Origin: Chytriomyces cf. hyalinus JEL632
Lineage: Eukaryota; Chytridiomycota; Chytridiomycetes; Chytridiales; Chytriomycetaceae
Reading direction: 5' to 3'
Length of the DNA stretch: 64,000 bases
Assembly: GCA_025435555.1 (NCBI GenBank)
Contig: JAIWWG010000019.1
Coordinates: 186,001-250,000, forward strand
The position numbers and the translations under genes were made by a program. Shown piece by piece: positions 30,581 to 42,328 of this stretch (the stretch's first letter is position 1; each line of letters starts with the position of its first letter). The notes below the pieces were generated by a model that saw only the letters and a program-made list of their open reading frames with translations, ran no database searches and was not told the DNA's origin.

Positions 30581-33500
30581 TTATTCGCCTGACGTGATGA
30601 ATTTCACAAACCAGACACGACTTTCAGAGTTTGAAATTAACCCTTTTGGCTCAGTATATCTCAAGCCTCCTTTCAGAGATACTTTGAAGTAAGTCTCTAC
30701 GTGGTATGGGGACGGAAACAAGGCAGTGGTTTGCTCGACACCGTCCTTGCTCGCTTCCTCGACCTTGGAGTGGTTTAAAAGCTTGGTAATACGATGCTGA
30801 CTTTTCTGGAACTCCTGCACCGGATTCAAAAGCTTGAATTGTATTGGCTTTGTACCGCCAAGTTCCACAGTGCCTTTACAGCTGTCCGGCGAAAAAGCAA
30901 ACGGAGCGTCATACGGTACGGCATCCGATTCAACAGCAGTGTCATGAGTTGCTCCTGAAATACCGAAGTTTCCTTCCCATTTCTCGATGATATATTCGGT
31001 TGAAGGGTTCCTTTTTGTATCCGGTTTCACAAAATTTGCCGGTTTCAAGGCCACTACCTGAAGTTCCCTCATTTCGACGTACCATTTTCCTGTCTCGTCA
31101 TCCATCTTCCATTGGCACGTTACCGTCACGTACTTGCGGTTTACTCTGCTCGTCAGCTTGACCATTTCGGCCAGCACCTCTTCCGATTGCTGAAGAAGAG
31201 CATTATTTGCACCGTCTTTGGACTCCTTCACCGCAGTTTTCTTTTTTGAATCCACCGCAAGCTTTGAATTTGATCCTTTCGACTCGGATCCAGCCGCAAT
31301 AGACAAGGTTGATTTGTTTAGGATGCTTCCCTCATTATCACCATCACCGTCGTCATCCTTTGAAAGCTGCTCGGCTTGTTTGGGAAACTCACTGTTGTAT
31401 AATTTTTTGGCATATTCGAATTCTTGCGTTGGATTCCATGTCTGTTGCTCGCTTGCTCCAGCGTAGGGTCTATCATACCCGAGTAGTGCTGAAGATGAAT
31501 CCCAGCATCGGCCATGTACTTGAAAATGGATTGGAGGTGAGTTACTGCAAATGATGATGCTCACTGTTTCGTGGTAAGTGTCACACTCATGGTCCGGCTT
31601 GAACTTGATCTGGTTCCGCCAAGAACAGCATTATTATGTGACTAATCACTGCTGAAAATAGTAAAATGTTGTACCGTGAACTCTTGCGAAGAACTTGCCG
31701 GAATGGATACATGCCAAGGAGAAACTGAAAACGGATTGGACAAGTTCAAGTTACCAGAGCCGGCACTGTGACACTTGTATGTTTTTGAGTATGGCGGACT
31801 GGAGATTTGGATCTTGCAAGGAAGTGCCGAATATCCATCGTTAAACACTTTGAAAGTCCGCGATCCAACGTCTCCGACGGCAATGTCTCCGAGAAAGAAT
31901 TCCTTGTCTTCAGGCTCGACACGCATGATTGGGATAATCCCCTCCCCATTGAGTGTAACTTGAGCGCATCCGATCGGACTTAAAATTTGAAGCCTTGTTG
32001 AAAACGTGAGCTCGGATTGAGGCTTGAACGACACCGTCACTTTGCAACGTTCGTACGGGACAAGCTTTACATTCATGTCTGAAGCCACGCGAAACGGGCT
32101 GCTGTCTCCCAGTATTTGGTACTGCCCGAGATCCAATGCACTGGGGCCAATATTGCAAATGACAAATTCTTGATAGCACTCTTGATCCACTGGGACAGTA
32201 CCAAACGTCAAAATAGCACTGAGTGGCTCCAAAATGACTAAGTCAGGACGAACGATCGGGGCAATCACTTTGAGGTAGAGTCGCTCCAAAGATACTTTGT
32301 GCTCAGGAATTTGGATGTTGGGAAACGTTGGATTTGATTTTCCCGAAGGAGAACTCACTGCCCTCAAAGGCGGCATTTTACGGATTTTGCAGGGAACTAT
32401 CAGCACAAGACACGTATCATCCAGTTTTTCAAGCATTGTGGCGATCTCGGGTTTGATGGCGATGGAGTCTTGAAGTGGAATGTTCTCCAAAGGTGAGGCA
32501 TAGCAACTGAACACTATTTCCACGTCTTTTGTGCCTGATTCATCCTGTTCTAATGGAGGGATTTCTTCTTTCTTGATGGGAACTTTGCCACCTTTCTCCG
32601 AAGTCACCACAGCTTCTTCGACTGACGGCGAAGGTAAGAAAGGGTCGTCCGCCTCAATTCGCTCAGGGGATTGCGCGTTCTTAAGAAGTTTATATGCAAG
32701 TAGTTTTGCTAAACTTGGAGGTTCCAGAGAGATGGCGATTTCATTTTGTTCTCCGGGCCCAATCACGCCAGCTTTTGGGTGAATGGACAGAGGAGGGGCA
32801 TCGTTGATTTGAAAAGCTGGAAATGCCGGGCCCTCAGCGAATAGCGTCTCCACGCTAGAAGTTACGAATATTCTTGGATTTTGCGCGGTTGGCTCGCCGA
32901 CCGAAAACAATTCGTCTGGGTCAAAGTTCTTGACGCAAATCTCATCCAAAGAACCAGCAATTTTTGAGCCATGCCGAAAACTCTTCAAGTAGGATGGATT
33001 CACGCGCTCTGCGGCTTGTTCGGATTCACGGCTCATTTGCTGTGATTCCATCCAGACAGATTCTTTGGACTGGTTTTTACTCGCCCAAGCACGAGATAGC
33101 ACCGTCTTTTGATAAATCCCAACAATCTTTGGCGCGCCAAATTCATACTCCAAGTCGTCGTCGCTTTTCCGCCGCCTTGTCACTGACTGTCTGATGTGCT
33201 TGTCTATGCCGGTTTCCGGATCCCAAATCTTTTTGACAATGCTTCCGGTATTTTTGAAGTTGGACGCAGATAAGTCGGCTTTGAGTTTTTTCTCATACAT
33301 GAGCCTCACTTTGGCTGTTTTTTTACTTCCCAGGGAAAGACTTTTGAACCGCACTTCCGAAAAGTCAAAGCGCGTCAACGATTTTTTGCCACTGCCCAGA
33401 CATTTGAGTTCAAAGTTTCGATTCCAGAGAGTGTGGCAGCATATCCGTGCCTTCATGTTTCCAATTTCTGTTGGCTCAAACCGGACTTTTCGGAGCTTGC

Positions 33501-36500
33501 TTGACTCTGGACCGACAATCACGGCGCCGTCAATATCTTCGCAGTCTAAGAACACAACTCGAATGGCTGGATCGGTACAGTTGAAGTTGACTTTTTGAGG
33601 TAGTCGCGAAACATTTGTGATTTTCAGGGGAATCTCCTTCACTTCCAAAAAGGAGCAGTCGCCGAACGTCAGTTCGTTGCTCTTTTTGCCAGGAACGGAA
33701 AATGTCACGTCAGTCGTAGTTATTTTCCCTGTGATTGTTAGAGGAATTGGTGTCTCAACCCCTTGGTTCAAGTATCGAATGAATGCCTGCACTTGGTATG
33801 GAAGGTCTCCATTTTTCAATAGCAAGTATCCCGATCGAGAGGGAGTTGCTTTGAACCATACTTCGGTGGATTCATTTGGCTGAGCGACGACCATACGTGG
33901 TGCAATTTCAAGAAGCCCCATATTTCCAACGTCCACTTCCAAGTTGTCAGAGCGAGCGTTCGCAGAAGCAGATTTGGAAGACTTTTTAACTTTCCGCACT
34001 GAGAACTGAGGCACATCTTCGGTCGTCATGACAGATGGCGAACGTGACGAAGCGTGACGGCCGTTTGGTGAAAACAAATTAACTCCCAAGAGAGGAGCTC
34101 CCACCCTTGCGGATGATCGTGTTTTTTGATTCAGGTTGGCAAAGGAGTTGTGAATGCTGCCGGAATCCGGAAACAGACTGTCGTCGGAAAAAAATGACAA
34201 TCCTTGCCGAGGTTTATCTTCATCTGAATCAATGCCATCCGTGCAGATCATTGATCCAAAATCCTGCGTGTCAGATATGATAGCACGCTGTTTTCCGGCC
34301 CCTTTGTGTGATGCAAAATTTTTGATCCGGTTTGACATGCCGTCTATCTCAACCCAGAACTTGATGGCTTGATTGGAATGGTTGGAAATAAGAATACTTT
34401 CTCGATACGACGAATCTGCCGCGCAAGTTCCGAAATCTATTTCCGCTTGGTTGATTCTCAACGGTGCCGGCAGGATAACGCCGCTGCAAGACAGCTTGAT
34501 TGGCGGAACAACGTCCGAAGCAAACGATATGAGACAAAGAACTTCAGAAAGAACTTCATGATCGAATAGACTTGATCTTATGGGCTCAAATGTCAGTTTG
34601 AACGAGACTGTCGAGTGCCCATCGATAATCAGGTTTGAGGCACCTTTGCTCTCCAAATAAAAGGGTTCGTCGCTTTCTTCATCACGGATAATCGATACAG
34701 TAGCAATTGTTGAAATTGCGCCGTAGTTTGTGATATCGACCAACCTGATGCAATGATGGTTTAAGCGGGAGGAGATGTCCAAATTGTGCGAGAAATAACG
34801 TCGTACCGGGTTACAATGCCTCCTTGAACGCATTTTCCGAAATCAATATCCACCGGCAAGTTTTCAGATTCGTTGTCAAAAGCTGATGGTGATGCCGAGC
34901 ACAGTCCGTCTCGCCTCTGAGTAACGTTGGCTCCTCTGATGCAGGAAATTCGAGGCCGGCACTTTTTTGTTGAACAGCCAAGCTTGACTGAGAATCTACC
35001 GCCGTATTCAGCTTCAAATAGCACTTCTCCGTTGAACACATCTTGATCAAACCCGGTCGGCGGCTTAAACACAAAAGTGACTTCGGCAACCATCCCTGCG
35101 CTAAGTCGCCCTGATGGAGGGGATTTAACTTCGAATAATGTCGCAAGATCGACTGCAAGTGGTGAGATCTTGAAAGCGTTGACGCGGCAAGACGTGTTTG
35201 TAATTTTGATGGTTTTTGAGTACGTGACATCCGGCTCATAATCTGCGAACATGACAGCAGCTGGTTCCGGCATAAATGGAGAAGACAAAAGAAGCTGCGG
35301 CTTTCTTTCGTCACCACTGATAATTTTGTGATTCGGTTGTGGCGCTTTTTTACGCCACATGGGATCGCTTTCGGAGTTTTGATTGGGCACTGATTCGATT
35401 GGAGGCAGTTTAAAGTCGCGTTTTTCAGTTCTATGCGCGTAAGGTCGAGGCGCTAAATGCTCAAGTGTTTCGCAGAGCGTTTCTTTCGACTTTTGAACTC
35501 GATGCTCTGCACGCTCGAGGTCGCTTGCTGCCAAGAGTCTTTTGAGAATAAACATCTTTCGTCCTTCCTCAATATCAGCGTTGACCTTTCGTTGCTTGTC
35601 GTCTTCTTTTTGGCGATGTCTCAGCATGTGTTGAACTTCACGGACTCCTGGCATCTGAGAAAGGTCAGTTTGACTTTCCTCTTCTTCTTTGGCTGTCAGT
35701 TCGTCTTTTTTTAGAGCTTCATGTTCGGCGATGGCTTTTCGAATTTTAGTCACTCTGGCTCTTAATGAGCTCAAATTGAGCTCTCGCAAATCATCTGCCT
35801 TTTATTGTGCCAGGTTGATGAGCAATGAGTTTACAAGGATTCTCAGTTGATTTCATTACCTGCTCCGATTTGCTATGCTTTCCTTTTTGCGCACTGTTTG
35901 TTGGTTGAGCTGCAGCTTCCTTCCTCCCCGCTTTCTTTTGCTGGAGCGATGCTTCGAGTTTGACTCGAGTTATTACCATGGCTTCCAACTGATGAACTAT
36001 GTCGGATTCCAAAATTTCGGCCAGGAGAAATTTGTAATCAGAGGTCTTGGACTGTGACGCTTGCAAGTCATGTTCGATTGAAATTATCGCGGCATTGAGT
36101 GAATCGATTGAGCTGAGGCATTCTTTTGCGAAGGCTGAGAATTCTTCATAAGATTTGTAGAGATTTTGAAGTTGAGGAGTGCCTGTCAAGAGTGCAGCTG
36201 TCGAAATTTCAAAATCCAACGGGCTGCCTTCGTCAAAGAATAGCTTTGACTTTGGCCACTCGATTTCAGCCTCAACCGTTTCCGAAACCTCCTGGAGATC
36301 AGAAAGAGAGCATATCTGAGGCCCGATTGACATGCATTGTTGGATGAAATGGTTCGCTTTCTCCTGAATCATGTTTATCACAGTCACCAAAACGCTTGTG
36401 AGGAAAAGAGTTGGAAACTGCTCAAATCACTTCCAATTTACCTGACAAATTTCCCTGCTTGACGTTAAATTCGAAAGTTCAAGCTCGTTTTTTCGGGAAC

Positions 36501-37405
36501 GGTCATTTAAAGCTTCCACTTCCTTCTGCGCACATGACTTTATCCCCCACTTCAACGCCGGTTTAAGCGGTGCAGCGATCTCTTGGAGATGTGACTGATG
36601 AACAAGATCTTCGAAAAGCTGCCTGATGGTTGGGGGAAGAGAATTGAATATTTGCTGTGGTGAAGCTTTTTTCCCTTCAATTTCCGTTTTCTTCAACTTT
36701 GATATTTTCTTTCTTTGATGCTGGACATGGAGACGAATGGGCTTGGTAGAATCCAAAGCGATGGATTCTTCTGTCCGAGACATGCGTCAGAGTTTTCCGT
36801 TTCAAGCGTGTGTTGGACTCACCCTTTTGAGCAAACACAAGTCCTGGGAACAGCTTTTCATCGGTCGCTTCGTTCAATTCTGCGAGAAGAGAATCGTCTG
36901 AGTCATTCGGATCAGGCGGGATTCCCAAGGCTCTTGTCTTCTTTCTCAGCAGCCGGCGCTCTCGCAAACGAAGCGCGGCGGACATTTCATCGCACATTGG
37001 CAGAGTTGCAATTTCATTCATGAATGGAGGCTTCGCAATTTGGAATACTTCTGAGCCAGAGTCTGGCAAATTGCGCTCGGGTGGCGCTGAATGTTGTCGC
37101 GCAAGAATGGGTTTCGATACTTCAAGGTCATTTCCCTGATGAAGATCCGGCTGTGAAACGCCCTTAGTACCCCGCAGAATCCTGTCATGACGCTTGAAAA
37201 TGCTATATTGAGCTTCTTGTTCCAGGAACGACCGATCGACGGGAGTCTGAACAACATCGGGCTCCATCACGACAACAGCCTCGCGCATAGCTTCATCTGG
37301 ATTGACGCCCGCTGAGCTTGGCGGAAGAATCAACTCCTCCTCGTCAGCGACAGACGCGTCCTTTCCTATCCCGCGGGGCGCTCCCTTCTTTGGCTCCTTC
37401 TTCAT
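30581..37405 (-). CDS. CFAP74: Cilia- and flagella-associated protein 74 (central-apparatus ASH-domain protein)
   Basis: Six exons on the minus strand: 37405-36823, 36770-36442, 36363-35860, 35798-34807, 34744-31675, 31609-30581; 2,168 aa. The first ~470 residues are charged and partly helical. A coiled coil (LSSLRARVTKIRKAIAEHE and onwards) leads into a series of ASPM-SPD2-Hydin/MSP-type beta domains. The first of these, KTIKITNTSCRVNAFKI ... RLSAGMVAEVTFVFKPP ... FSVKLGCSTKKCRPRI, corresponds closely to the CSTKKC-containing domain of animal CFAP74. The last ASH domain, EFTIKFKPDHECDTYHETV, also has its counterpart there. CFAP74 is a part of the C1 central-pair projection of motile cilia. 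In a fungus it marks a flagellated zoospore stage. It shares a 48-bp intergenic start region with the NADH dehydrogenase gene. The identity rests on remembered family pattern, not on an alignment. Confidence 0.82.
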
Positions 37406-37453
37406 GGTGTAATTGTCAACTATGCTTAGGTAAATTTTATAATAAAGTTCAAA
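37406..37453. promoter_or_regulatory. 48-bp bidirectional intergenic region
   Basis: Only 48 bp lie between the start codons of CFAP74 (minus) and the type II NADH dehydrogenase (plus). The stretch is AT-rich with TAAATTTTATAATAAAG. The core promoters must overlap each other or the opposite gene's first exon. Confidence 0.5.
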
Positions 37454-39328
37454 ATGGCAGACTCGACTCGAAAGCACCGTGTCGTCATCCTCGGCAGTGG
37501 CTGGGGCGGGATTCGACTTGCGCAAGATCTGAATCTGAACGTGTTCGACGTGACGGTGGTGTCTCCAAGAAACCATGTAGGCCCATTCTCACGTTCTGTG
37601 GCAACTGTCCTTTTTAGTAATGCTGCATGTGCGACGGATGCCTGTGATTAGTTCGTAATGACTCCTCTTCTGGCGTCCGCAGCAGTTGGTACCGTCGATA
37701 TTTCGTGCATCTCTCAGGTGACTGTTTCCAAGTTCGTGTTGACCACCCAAGGGTGGCTCTGACACATCAGGCGGCGACGCCAGCCAGTTCAACGAATTCG
37801 ATGGAGCAACGAAATCCATTTCGTCGAAGCGTCTTGCGAATCCATCAACATGGTTGGCAAAGAGGTGGACTGCTTCATCACAGTGAGCTCAAATAGCAGC
37901 GTCCACGTGCCGTTCGATTCGCTTATAATTGCCGTTGGGGCCAAGTCTAACGTATTTGGGATTCCTGGTGTGCGAGAACACGCTGTGTTTCTGTGGGCCA
38001 ATGTTCTTGGTGGTTTTGGCTGGCAGCATCCTGACTGTTTTCCACCACAACAACAGCAAAGAAGTGTCTGACGCGAATGAAATTCGCAAACGAATTTCAA
38101 TGTGCTTCAAACGAGCATCGCAAGAAAATCTGACTGACGATGTTAGTTCAGCCACATTCTGAAGCCGCAAATGATCAGCATTTTACGTGCCAAATTAACA
38201 GTGTCAACAGGAGCGCAAAAATCTGCTCCACTTTGCGGTGATTGGAGGCGGCCCAACTGGAGTTGAGTTTATCGCAGAACGTAACTTGTTCGACCTTGAA
38301 GGAGTTTTCAAGCACAAATTCACTCGCATCTTGCCAACAAAAACCAGTGAACGACTGTTTGACGGAAGATATGAACAAGCTGTATCCGCACCTCCAGAAA
38401 TTTGTTTCACTCGCACTCTACACCTCCGGAGGAAGCATTTTGCAAAGCTTTTCTCCAAAACTTGTGGATTTCGCGATGAAACACTTCAAAAAAAACGGAA
38501 TTCCGGTCTCTTTTCAATCTTCCGTTGAGTCTGTCGAAGAATCAAAGTTCACTTTGAAGGGGGGCCGATCAATACACTATGGACTGCTTGTTTGGTGTGC
38601 TGGGGTTGCGCCTATTGAGTTCGTCACGCGTTTGACTGAAGGACCGGATGCTCTTGCTGCGAACGACAATAAGTCAAAACGAATTCTAACGGATGAATAC
38701 CTCCGCGTTCTGTCTCCCGACCGAATGTCTACGTTGGAAGGTGTCTATGCGCTTGGAGACTGCGCTGATGTTTTGGGACAAAGCGTACCCGGCACTGCCC
38801 AAGCTGCGAACCAAAAAGGAGTTTGGTTGAGCAAATGTAGGCGTCTTACGGTTTTGCATTTTACCTTTCCAAACTCACACAGCGTTTCCGACTGTTCGGT
38901 TTCCTTTTCCGCAATCAGTTTTGAACCGTTCTGTTAAACGTGGGGTTATCCATCTATTGGAAACACGAGTGTCTAAAATTGCACACTTCCAGTATTCACA
39001 CAGAGGATCGCTTGGTACTTTTTTTGAAAAAAAGAAAGTCCTTATCTTACGAACTGATCTCTTCAATTATTACGGTTCAGCTTACGTTGGGAAATGGCGC
39101 GCCATTCTGGATGCGAATGATCCTCCCCAAATTCCTGCGTCTCCATCGCTGATAAAAAGGCTTCAGAAAGCGCCTTTCTATATGTTGCCTTCATTCGGAA
39201 TCCTTACTTTCTTCATCTGGCGCGGATTCTATCTGATAATCACCAAAGGCCTAAAAAAGCAAGTTCAATTGTTAAAGTCATGGGTCCTGAATTTTGTTTT
39301 TGGCAGAGATGTCTTGGACATACAATAA
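37454..39328 (+). CDS. Type II (alternative) NADH:ubiquinone oxidoreductase
   Basis: Rotenone-insensitive, non-pumping NADH dehydrogenase of the mitochondrial inner membrane (NDE/NDI group). Eight exons: 37454-37576, 37652-37717, 37784-37992, 38057-38141, 38211-38280, 38348-38836, 38919-39014, 39081-39328; 461 aa. The FAD dinucleotide fold is [17 protein letters not shown] and the NADH fold is [17 protein letters not shown]. Further family blocks are [53 protein letters not shown] and [12 protein letters not shown] hydrophobic helix near the C-terminus ([19 protein letters not shown]) fits the membrane-anchoring end. No EF-hand insertion is present. A cleavable mitochondrial signal is not obvious at the N-terminus. 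At the exon 2/3 junction several AG sites are possible; CCA at 37784 is preferred because it gives ISQPVQRI, the family pattern. Confidence 0.9.
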
Positions 39329-39329
39329 A
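39324..39329 (+). terminator. AATAAA overlapping the NADH dehydrogenase stop codon
   Basis: The last codon and stop (CAA TAA AG) create AATAAA at 39324-39329. If used, the 3' UTR would be only some tens of bases long. Confidence 0.35.
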
Positions 39330-39855
39330 GTGAGCGGCCTGCAATTTTGCAGAGATACGGGTTTGGATGATTCACGGAACCGCTTACCCCTCTGGATCCA
39401 TTTTTCACAATTTTAAAGACTGCTGTCGAGAATTGCGACATGCCTAACTTTAAAGAATGGCAATTTTTCAGGATGGCACCATGAAGTTGAAACAGACTTT
39501 ATTTAGTAAAAGACGGCCTTCAAATCGATGGAGTTCGTGTTTAGCCGTTCGAGTAGAAATAGAGTTTCGAGATGGCAAAAACAGTCAGACAGTTAATGAA
39601 ACCAAAGAACAACCTCTTCACTCCCACTCGAACACTTCGTAATTCCTTGATAGAGCAGTGTCCACAAATCACAATATACAACTCCATTTCGTCAAGCAAC
39701 ACAAACAGCAAACAGTCTGGGATGTTTGTGAAGGGGAGCAGGGGGATAGGGGCATCAAAAAAAAAAAGAAAAGAATAGATGGAGATAAATAATTAGCGCC
39801 GTTTTTTTCTTTCGGAAGGGCAGAAAAAAGAGATAAGTATTTAAAAAATTCGAAT
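39329..39855. other. Convergent intergenic region
   Basis: About 530 bp between the 3' ends of the NADH dehydrogenase (plus) and cyclin (minus) genes. It is AT-rich with an A9 run at 39759 and several ATTTAAAA-like stretches; short open frames are not convincing as genes. Confidence 0.5.
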
Positions 39856-41613
39856 CTAGGCGTTCTTCGACATCCACTCTTTGACAAAGACGCTGGCTTT
39901 CATAAACTTCTTGCTCGCGTACTTTTTGAAAAACGCTTCATGCTTGCATGGTTTGTTGAGGTATTCGAGCATCATATCACAAACTGGTTGAATTTCTACT
40001 TCCGAGTAGCCAGAGTAGAATGCCAGGTTAGAGTCCTAGGGAATGTGAGGAGGATTAAGCGTTAGAATTCTTCAACATAGCTGGCGATAAAGCGATCCAC
40101 GTACCCATTCACCCTGGTCAAGCATACGTCTGGCCAAGAATAATCCGGCAGCAGCTACATGAGATGGCAGAATGTCCAAAAAGCGATGGTCCACCAACGA
40201 GATTTCCATCAAGTACTTGCCCAGCGTTCGCGTTTGAATATTGTAGTTTTCCGCTTTACTGCATCTGCGCAAAAAGCTCATGCTACTCGGATATTGCAAG
40301 TTAAACTCAAGGACGCTCAGAACGTAACGTTCCGCTCTTTGGATTTCTTCGTCAGTGTATCCGTTATCGGCCATATAGATGAAGTTTTTGATGCTTGGGG
40401 CAATGACCTCTTCATACTTGGCGGCAATGAACATGGATGTAATACCAACGAGTTGAAGTTTGACAAGAGAAACAACGCGAAGACTGAGGAAGCGGTCAAT
40501 GATGTTGACAGTCAAATAGAGAGTTTCGGGCAACAGACGGAATTTGTTGTGAATGTCAATGAGCCAGTCAATAAGAATGTCTCGCATGCTCCACTTCAGC
40601 TCCTTCTGTGATTCCATGTAGTTTGGGTTCGGCATACATTCAACCTTTTTAAAAACATGCAGGATTAATTTCGGTGTGACAGGTTGAACGCGTTTTCTGA
40701 GCATGAACAGCCTTCTCACCTCGAGCTTTTTCATGTACTCAAAGATTTCAACCACATACTCTGAAAGCATCATGGGGTCACAAGCATCCTCAGCATCCAA
40801 GTCATCGACGCCTTCAGGATAGACAGGCCCCATCATAACCGGGGCATGAATCACTTGCTGAACTTTTTCCTGTTCCAACTCAACAGCCTCGCTACTTTGC
40901 TCTTGGGTTGCTGCAGCCGCTTTGGCGGCACGAGTCTTTGGTGAGGATTTAATCACCACCTTAGTCTTGGACGCAGCCGGGACAGCGACAGCAACCGGTT
41001 TAACTGTTTTGTCGTTTTCAACTGGAGCAGTTGAAGGCTTTTTGACAACTTTGACCAAATCTGCTCTTGCTCCTTTCGCAATCTCGGCGTGAACAGCAGT
41101 CGCTTTGGCAGCATTTTTTGCAATTTCAACGGAGCCTTTTTTGGCGGATTGAGAGCGAGCTCGAGTAGCCTTGACCACTTTGGTGTTATTCTGGGTGACG
41201 TTGCGTTATTAGAAGGGTTGTTTTGGAGTGCAGGAAAAGAAAACGCGTCAAAGTGCCAGAACACTCGGCATTCGTTAAAACAACAAACAGCAAGGCTGTA
41301 ACTTACAGATTGAACTTGAACTTGGTGAACAACGGCGAGAGGTTTTTTGGCAGCGATCGCTTGCTTTCCAGCAACAATTTTACCATCAGCCGCCACGTTC
41401 ATTGAAGATGCTTTGAGGCCGACGGTGGAAACTTTTGCGGAAATGGCTTTCGCTGCGATTTTCCCACCAAGTGCGACAGCATGAGCATTTTCTTGGTCCA
41501 TATGTTTGGACATGGCGGCAGCACGACGTGTTTGGATCTAGTGTAAAATCAAAAGAATCGTAAGCCTCGGAGAAGAAAATTGATTTGGGCAAATGCAGCA
41601 CCTGGGAGGTCAT
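39856..41613 (-). CDS. B-type (G2/M) cyclin
   Basis: Activating subunit of the mitotic Cdk1 kinase. Four exons on the minus strand: 41613-41602, 41537-41307, 41190-40105, 40035-39856; 502 aa. The first exon has only 12 coding bases (MTSQ). Splicing to IQTRRAAAMSKHMDQEN places an R-R-A-A-x-M element, a likely variant destruction box, at the N-terminus. A ~150-residue Ala/Lys-rich region follows, then the cyclin box: MRDILIDWLIDIHNKFRLLPETLYL (MRxILxDWL), IDRFLS, QLVGITSMFIAAKYEE and the C-terminal cyclin fold (YPSSMSFLRRCSKAE). It ends in a Lys-rich segment. The intron 41306-41191 (116 nt) is longer than its neighbours. Without the 12-nt exon the model would start at the internal Met (MSKHMDQ) and lose the presumed degron. 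Confidence 0.92.
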
Positions 41614-42328
41614 TCGTAAACTTTGCTGACTGTTGATACTAAAAGAGACATGAATTGTTTTCATGTCAGAATCGACCATCAATAAGAGAAGAAAAAGGTG
41701 TGAACAGAACGCACGGTGAGAAGGACGAGAGTTAGCGGATCTGAGGATGGAGCAGCCATAGGAGATTAGCAGCCTGACAGGTGAGAGTATGTGACAAAGA
41801 GAAAAGAGGGTCACCTTGGGTATCAAATGGCGATGAAACGAGAATGGCGGATTGAAGAGAGTCGAGCGGCTGCTGACGCGGGGATCAAGCTGGGACTTGG
41901 GGACTTGGGGTCGTGGTCTACCTGAGATGCGAGGGGTCGGATTGCGGCTACGGAATGAGATGTGCGTGAGATATTCAGCATCGCTGTTTCTGGGTTCTCA
42001 TGTTTTCTCGGCTCTCACCTGAGGTGAAGATGAGGATGCGTATCGACTTGTTTGGGAAGTGATTATTTAACTGGGTTCTGCTTTTCTGTCGAACACAAAA
42101 GTCCGGATTACCAAATAAACATTCTCTGGCCCAGATGTTGCTTCGTTTCCATCCAAACAACAGCCTCGATTTTTGGCAGCAGGAGAAGGGATCTAATCCC
42201 GTAAGAATGAAGCCTTCGTGTGTCGTCGGGGCGTTCACAAGTGTCAAAATGAACCGCATTCACTGAATGCACGCAACGAGTCTTAATTCGGAACGGGCTT
42301 TTATTTAAATGTCTTTATTGTGGGCTGT
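41614..42328. other. Cyclin promoter region and 3' flank of glycosyltransferase gene
   Basis: About 715 bp upstream of the cyclin start and downstream of the next minus-strand gene. A 94-codon minus-strand frame (42259-41975) has no family features and is not called. No repeat or RNA gene recognised. Confidence 0.45.

Noticed and set aside
36427-36783. Start of a separate protein MSRTEESIALD within the CFAP74 region
   Set aside because: The Met is in the intron; the exon starts at 36770 and continues the CFAP74 frame in phase 1.
38921-39328. Separate small gene after the NADH dehydrogenase
   Set aside because: The frame continues the enzyme: AAA T|TT TTG AAC joins WLSK to FLNRSVKRG, and the C-terminal membrane helix is expected there.
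41975-42259. 94-codon minus-strand open frame
   Set aside because: No domain, signal or compositional support, and it lies in the promoter region of the cyclin gene.
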